Positions 57,436-64,000 of a DNA stretch of 64,000 nucleotides are shown here, one piece after another. The translations under genes were made by a program, and so were the position numbers. The DNA lies in contig OY365809.1 of assembly GCA_959347315.1 (NCBI GenBank), forward strand, positions 8,805,588-8,869,587. The letters run 5' to 3'. The notes below the pieces were generated by a model. That model was given only the letters and a program-made list of their open reading frames with translations. It made no database searches and was not told the DNA's origin. The number at the start of each line of letters is the position of its first letter. Positions within the stretch are counted from its first letter, which is position 1. The DNA comes from Bimastos eiseni (taxonomy: Eukaryota; Annelida; Clitellata; Crassiclitellata; Lumbricidae).

Positions 57436-57839
57436 GACTGCGACAATATGCGCGCATACTCCATCAATAGACCTTCATGTCTACTACAAACAGCGTCGGT
57501 GAATAAACTGGTCTCCATGACGTGACTTTTGTCTGGAGCTGAGAATTCTTGGAGATTTACATCATAGTAACCTAAATTACATTTATCGCTTTCTTTAAAT
57601 TATTGTCCTTATCGGCAGTAGACCTACTGCGATCCACGACGTGTGATGGGTGGTATACGGGTCAAACGGGTCCTATACGAGTCTCACATGGGAATTATGG
57701 GCCCATGGTCTATAAAGATTACCAGTTGGGAATGCTGGTGCGTATATAGTTACATACGCATGTAGGCTATCATGGTAGATTTTGCTATGATTGTACAGCG
57801 TTTCGGCAGTATATATATTTTTTACAATATATATATTGT

Positions 57840-58152
57840 TTCTCGTTGCAGTCTTGGTTGTGCTCCATCTTACTTGCGTGATCTTTGCTGCCCATTGTCT
57901 GCCGTTGAAGCGCGTCGGGTGCTTCGCTATGCAACGAGGTGTGAGTTTCTAGTTCCACGTGCTCGCTTGGCTATTAGGCAGCGCTGTGTATTCTTGGTTG
58001 TTGGCCCTTCAATTTGGACTTCTATTGCTCGTAGCCCAACCGTCAAGTATTTACAAGATCCTCAAGTCCTTTTTCTTTAGTCATGGCTGGGCTGCTTCTG
58101 AGTAGGTTTCTGATGTGGCGCTATATAAATGCTCTGAATGAATGAATGAATA
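57840..58152 (+). mobile_element. 5'-truncated LINE 3' end with (TGAA)n tail
   Basis: In one frame: RCSLGCAPSYLRDLCCPLSA, VEARRVLRYATRCEFLVPRA, RLAIRQRCVFLVVGPSIWTS, stop at 58078-58080. This is the ORF2 C-terminus of a LINE (..GLAPxYLxDLC...FSVxGPxxWNSLP..). The 3' UTR is short, contains GCGCTATATAAAT and ends in TGAA repeats, the expected 3' tail. The frame is nearly intact, so this is one of the younger copies here. Confidence 0.87.
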
Positions 58153-58959
58153 TATATCTATATATGGCCGCTCTCAAATATGTACATGCTAAGTGTCTCA
58201 AAATGCATTTGTTTTGATCTGTTAGATGGTCATGTGAATTCATACAGCGCTCTTTGTAAAGCAAAAAATGCGCTATATTAAGTGTGCTGATCAATCCATC
58301 CATCCATCAATCAATCAATCGATCCTTCAATCAATCAATCGATTGATCCTTCAATCCATCAGTTCATCCATCTGTTGCTACTTCCTCTGGCAGACGAAGC
58401 AAAAGATAAAAACAGAGCCTCTTCCACTCTCTTCCCTGGCCAGAGGATGCAATGGCTGCTGCTGCAGCTGCTGCTGCTGATGCTGCCATCAGATGAACTG
58501 CAGAGAAGAGCAAAGAATCTGCTGCGACACGGGAACAATTAATTACCGCTAATTGCGCTTCGTCCATTCTCTCTAATGACAAAAGACGATCTGTTTGACA
58601 AAGGAATCTACATCGCAGTAATATACCCCGTTGTCGATCGAGTCATAGCCTCGATCTGAATGCGCCAATGAGGAGTCATTTGCAATCGCCTGCCATTAAC
58701 GAGTCACTCTGTGTATCCTTTGTGCATCTACACTGTATAATGTACATGTATCGTTGCCTTGGTTAGCTTCCGACATCTAAAGTGAAATAGCAAAATATGT
58801 GATGCCTCTATTTCCATTGACCTCGTCTGACAGATTAACTCAAGCTACATATAGCTATACAATTTAGGAGGAATGATTCTTTATCCACAGTTTTCAGTGT
58901 TAGCCCTGACTCCCATTTATACAGAATAATTTCTTTGCTACAATTTTACTTACCGGTCT

Positions 58960-59125
58960 TTTTCAATACGTCGTATAGGACTAGTCTAGAGATTGGACCT
59001 CTTAGTTACTGCCTTCGGAGGCGCCTGAAGACTTGTCTGTCCTCCGTTTAGCTGTGCATTGAGCCGTGGGTGCCTATGATATCGCATGGCGCCATAAAAA
59101 GTTTCCAATACAATTGGATAAAATG
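58960..59125 (+). mobile_element. Possible LINE 3' end
   Basis: Contains a LRRRLKTCLSSV-like peptide (cf. the FRRxLKTxLF C-terminus of many LINE RTs), followed by GCGCCATAAAAAGTTTCC, a LINE-type 3' end. Short and diverged. Confidence 0.4.
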
Positions 59126-60884
59126 CTAATCAACTTGCAATTAGAATTAGGTAAACCGCCCTGCAGTCGGTCCATGATTTGTTTCCCTCTCCGTGACTTG
59201 TCTGTCGAAATATGAAGATACGTAAGCTGGCTTCCAATGAGCTTTGATAATTTCGCTAAATGTGTTACCCCTCCCTATTAATCTTGCTCTTCCTTCCGAA
59301 ACCACTTTTGTCTCAATGCCCCTAAACAGCATTTCAACAAATTCATAATAATTTTTAACTGTTGCTTGCGAATCCACTATGATGATCGATGAGAATCCAA
59401 GCAATCAACAAATCGCTTAACGATAACAATTGGCTAAATGACATCCATCGATTAGAATCAGAATGTTGCTGTTTGTGAGATATCAGTATTCGCAAATGCA
59501 GAATGCTAAATGATTTACCTACTTACCTTATTCAAAACCAAATGCTCCTTATATGGAAATCTATTCCTCTGTATATCATCAAATGCTAGCAAATCATACA
59601 ATCCTCACAAATCCTACCCATCCCCAATCCTCCTTCTATCAACCTCCTCTCCTCCACTGCTCCTCCTCCTCATCTTCCTCCTCCTCCTCCTCCCATTTCT
59701 CATCCACCCCACCTCATACAAGCGCCTCACTTTGAAGTTGTATCCGGGTCTATCTTTCTAAAATCTAATTGGCACTCGCCTGCCGCATGCATCTGCGGCC
59801 ATCCCAATGTGCCGCTATATAAATTCGCATGTACCACACCTACATCACGGATACAGATGAACACAACATAAATATATTTTGTGCAGTAAAGCGAGGGAAT
59901 GTTGAAGAGCCGTCGGTGATTTGAATCGAAATGCTGTTTGCCAATGCGTATAGAAATCTCATTTTCTCAGCCATCTGTCGACATTGCAGTTAGTCGTCTG
60001 CTTAGGGGAGAGAGGATGGGGAAAGGATGAGCCACCAGTCAACTGCAGGGGCTTAAATCCACGAGGGGATGAGGCTTCCAGGAGAGGAGAAGGAAGAAGA
60101 GGAGAAGTTGAAACAGGATGAAAGTGAGGAGGAGGTGGAGAAGGAGGGGCTGAGGAAGAGGAGGAGGAGGAGGAGGCAAATGACCTGATGGAACGCAAGA
60201 TGGATGAATCGTCTCTTCATACTCTCTCCCTCGAGGATCTCTTCGTCTTCCTATCCTCTCCGTTCATTTGCCCATGTCCCTCTAACCCAATGTATCGAAA
60301 ACAGCATAAATGAATCACTGTTTGTCTCAGTGAAGCAACCTAAGCACTGAACGACATCAAAGGTCTTCCTGTGTCTAACGCATCTTATTTAAGATAAGAC
60401 GCGAAAAGTTTCTGCGTCGATTAAGCATTTAGTATCCAGAATGAAAAACGTCTTTATGTCATAGCAATATAACCATAATTATCTCTGTTTAAAAATTCTT
60501 ATGTAATGGCAAAGAGTATGATGATCAGCGTCGCTTATCTGTTTTACCACATTGGGGCACTGCAATGATATCAAAAGAAATCAGAAGTGGCGCAGTTTTC
60601 TCCTGGAGCCTGAAGACATTTTTGAACAAGCATGGCTTAAAGTTTGTGCACACATGAAGTCGTTGAATCGCAATGTCCTTTCTTCTAATATCGCGTTTGC
60701 TATTCCGGTCTATATTGGTGTTGCTCAAGAAATGACAGCTTGTAAAATCAAAGGAACACACTGTGTAGTCACATATATAGAACTAAGGACGAACTAATTA
60801 ATTAGTTATCTGAGTTCGTCATAATTAGGGAGGATCGTTCCATATCCGTATATTTCATTCACTCATTAATTCATTCATTACGAG

Positions 60885-61160
60885 AGTTTGTGAATAGCGC
60901 CTCTTCAAGGTGACTACTCAGAGGCGCTCCCAACCCCAGCGTGGCCAAATAAAACAGTCTTAAGATGAGAGAGGAATGCCTGAGTGGGAATCCTAGAAAG
61001 GGAGCGGAGCGTCAAAGGGAGGCCATTCTAAATCGATAGGCCCACCACTGAGAGTGCACGGTTCTACCTGGTGCTGGTGCGAGCATGAGGAACACAGAGG
61101 AGACCCTGTTCAACCGATCGGAGGGAGCGCGTACTCCGAGCGATGTATGTAATGCCTTGC
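60885..61160 (-). repeat. LINE/SINE 3'-UTR-like dispersed repeat
   Basis: Begins GAATAGCGCCTCTTCAAGGT, GACTACTCAGAGGCGC, and continues GC-rich (GGAATGCCTGAGTGGGAATC, CTGGTGCTGGTGCGAGCATG). The opening matches 9204-9245 (TATAGCGC...GACTACTCAGAGGCG). The TATAGCGCC start is the reverse complement of the GGCGCTATA end of LINE copies here, so the element probably reads on the minus strand. Confidence 0.55.
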
Positions 61161-64000
61161 GAAAAAATATCAGTTCAGTCTGCGATCAGAAGACTTGTTT
61201 TTGCATGCATGTGAAATCGAACAATTGTAAAAATTTTCTTAGCTGAGGCTGATTAAAACCCCTACCTACAGTCCAGCTGAGCAGTCCAGCAATGTTAACC
61301 GATAGACCACCTGATGACACCCTGGGGTGAGATAGAAAGGTGATAAATAAGCAGAGAATATTTTATGGGCGATATTAGAGTGTTGTTGTGTATGGGATGA
61401 TGTATTGTCCCCGCAATTTCAAAACCTGTCGACCGAACGCCAATAAGTCAACTGACGCCGACTGTTGCTAGGCAACGCGAATGCACCTGCGGCGACAGCA
61501 GCAGCAGCAGATGATGCGGAAGAAAGGGATGGAGTGACGAAGTCGTTGAATCATGAATCAGCTGCAGCTTTTGCGATGGGATTATGGGATTGATGGAAAC
61601 GAGTTAGGAAGACTATGTACATGGAAGGACGTCATATATCACTCAGGACTCACTCCAGCGCCATCAATGACCTCATTACATCATTCATGACCTCATGATG
61701 GTCATTCATGACCTCATGATGTCATTCTCCTCTCACTACATCGGCATGACATCGATTCACTGTACTTCCATAACCTCATACATTTAATCCGTCCTATAGC
61801 AGTAGCACTCAAGCTTCATAGATTGTGATAAGAAGAATGTGTTTGATACTTTAAAATGCATGTTTCACGCCCTATTCAGCATCCTTGAGCAAAGTACGAC
61901 CAACTTTAGAGTAAGCCTTCTCTGCTTAAAACTTTTAAAAAGAACTATGAGTAATACGGTTAATTATAGAAAAGTTTCCATTGGGGCAGTGTACTCGTCA
62001 GTTTTCATGTTATAGGCCTACAATGAGGAGACCATACAGTTATATGTATCAGTTTAGGCAGTCGCTTTCTTATCTTCGCATATATAAGCAACGCAGTGTT
62101 GGTGAAATTGGTCCAAACGGCGAAAATATTGCTTCGAGGAGAGGGTCTTGTCATTGATAGATTTAGGATTCAAGTATCTCGGACGTGCACCGTACACTCA
62201 GCTTGATATCTTTCTAATACAGACGACAGAACGAGGTACCGACGTGGAAGAAAGAAACGTAACAAGAGTTGACTTCAAAAGAGCCGCTTGTTCGTGGGTG
62301 GTTGGCGATTTGGAACAAAAGAAGTCTTGTCAGTCGAATTTATCAATGCCGAGAAACGGAGCAGCAAAACGGGTGGTCGATAAATAAGGAAGGAGGAAGG
62401 AAGCGAGAAGGGGAAGACATCTCCAGGACATACGGCGAGAGACGGAGAGACAGAGGCGGGGAATAGAACGTGGAGACGGACTGGTTACGTTGCAGACATG
62501 CAGCGCCAAAAACAGAGATAGTGACGTGTTAGGGGGAAAGGAACGAGTAGAAAAAGAGCGACAGACAGACAGACAAAGGAATAGAGGTAGAGGCATTCAA
62601 ACAGACTGAGTGGGACAGCGCCAGAGGCAGGTTGCAATCTCAGCCATCCAAACTGCTTGATCGGATGCCTTCATTATGCCTCGAATGAATCCCATGGGAC
62701 AATGGCGACAGAATCTATTGCATTCCTCTCGCCCGGTCAGTCTTTGAGCGGAGCCCCCCTCTGGGACTCACAGTCCGCCTGAGTGACAGCGGCAGGGAAT
62801 GACGCGCCTTCCGAGGGAGGGGAGGTGAGCAGGAGGGGTAGTGTGCGTGCGAGTGACGGGATCTCGGGTGATGGATGACGGGGTTAGTCGCTTGCGTTCC
62901 ACTGACCCCGCCACTGACCCCACCATATGCCGCAACATGAAAGACGGTCAGCGGGGTCAAGAATGAATAAAGATTTATACCGGGTGTAATTGTGAAATTA
63001 GTCGACGCCCTAATAACGCCGCAGCAGCCGTCCCACACATATGTCCACCGATATTACGCACATAGTTTTTAAACGGCGCCAACCCATCTCTCTGATCCTG
63101 CAGCCAGCAATCAACCAATCACCGATCAAATAAAGTCTCATTAAAACGCCGTTTGTAGAATGTCGCATTGTGGCGTAATTCGAGTTTATCACTGTTCGCC
63201 AATTATCTAAGTAATTATTCTGTCTAATGGCGATATTTTTGACGGTGCAGCCAAGTCACCCAATGCCATTAGGAGACGATATTGTTATGGAGCTTTGTCT
63301 TTTGGTCTTCTTTAGCTATCAAAGACTACATTATCCGAACCGTTGAAGGCAAAGACAATGCCCTCTGTAGAGAGGGACTGAACTGACTCCCGTACTTTTT
63401 ATCAATCCAGTGGTCAATACACTGTCATGTTCGTTCGTCTGTGTGTTTGTTCGTAGAATATTTTATATCAGTTCCAACTCGAGGCACTTCCACCTATGCG
63501 CTGATCTGTATACATAGTTCTATATATGTCATATAATAATTATTTATTATTTATTTTTTACCGAAATTTGATACCGCCCTTCTTGCAACATTTTTTGCTC
63601 AGAAGTGCATACACACGCTCGTCGGCGCAATTGCAGTTGTACTGCAGAGCAATTGTGCGCGAAGGACTTGCTCAAGGTCCCTACACAGTGACTCCTCGGA
63701 CAAGGGTCGAACCTAGGCCTATAATAGTATATAGGGCCGATATATAAAGTGAATTGAATATTAGGGTTCCGAGTATTAAATTTGGAAATTTGTGGAAGAC
63801 AATAAAATCACTAAACCATTGACCAATTTCAATATGGCCCTATTTCTACTGAATATTGTGAATAAGTGCGATTCATTTGGTAAGAAACTTCATGCAAAAA
63901 CTAATCTATTATCGTTTTAAAACACAGATTCTCATTAGATGTATACATGTAGTTAGACGGTTGGAAGATCTACCTACCTATCTAATGAGAATAGTTATTG
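61161..64000. other. No supported gene
   Basis: Contains a short tandem TCATTCATGACCTCATGATG duplication at 61675-61722, (CAG)-rich sequence at 61498-61512, purine-rich sequence at 62380-62600, and otherwise AT-rich DNA. Confidence 0.55.
61464..61476. promoter_or_regulatory. RFX X-box-like site upstream of the LHFPL-like gene
   Basis: GTTGCTAGGCAAC, a canonical X-box, in a locally GC-rich stretch 4.8 kb upstream of the LHFPL-like start codon. Confidence 0.4.

Noticed and set aside
62144..62466. Two overlapping + frames of 65-79 codons
   Set aside because: No family similarity, followed by purine-rich repeat sequence.

Overview
This is eukaryotic, animal-type genomic DNA. It has low gene density, long introns with GT/AG borders, no operons, a very heavy load of micro- and minisatellites, and many decayed LINE-type retrotransposon fragments. 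The two recognisable genes and the LINE, hAT and repeat content fit a bilaterian invertebrate, probably marine (for example a mollusc, brachiopod or echinoderm). I cannot narrow this further from sequence alone.

Two protein-coding genes can be supported. (1) On the + strand, the 3' half of an AUTS2/fibrosin-family gene runs from at least 24.1 kb to the stop codon at 39,024. Six exons from 32,769 to 39,024 join with fully compatible splice phases and encode 652 residues. They begin with the family's signature block ([17 protein letters not shown]) and end with a large Ser/Pro/charged exon. Two further in-phase exons (24,149-24,295 and 25,393-25,527) are likely, and earlier exons are probably left of 24 kb or outside the window. 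(2) On the - strand, a complete two-exon LHFPL-family (claudin-like, four-transmembrane) gene has exon 1 at 56,138-56,618 and exon 2 at 44,640-44,860. They are separated by an 11.3 kb intron, join phase 1 to phase 1, and give 233 residues. The genes converge; their stop codons are 5.6 kb apart.

Layout: 0-24 kb is probably intronic or upstream DNA of the AUTS2-like gene. It holds most of the satellites: (TACA)n at 1.9 kb, a 14-bp array at 3.0 kb, a 31-bp minisatellite organised in 339-bp higher-order repeats at 5.9-8.3 kb, a GGAGAGGAGCAG array at 12.9 kb and a TCTG/TCTC array at 14.3-15.2 kb. It also holds a broken LINE at 17-18.4 kb and a long cluster of TGACGT motifs (18.6-22.9 kb). 24-39 kb is the exon-bearing part of the AUTS2-like gene, with intronic simple repeats, a 23-bp array and several SINE/LINE-tail repeats. 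39-44.6 kb is intergenic with LINE debris. 44.6-56.6 kb is the LHFPL-like gene, whose intron contains LINE fragments, a 1.2 kb TIR element and a 20-bp array beside the splice donor. 56.6-64 kb is upstream of the LHFPL-like gene, with a GC-rich candidate promoter near 57.3 kb and more LINE and repeat fragments.

Most long open frames are translations of simple repeats and were rejected. The most interesting non-genic signals are the 11-mer higher-order minisatellite, about 15 copies of the palindrome TAGGCCTA (about one expected), the TGACGT motif cluster, a small hAT-type element with perfect 8-bp target duplications, and near-identical short direct repeats on both sides of the AUTS2-like terminal exon.
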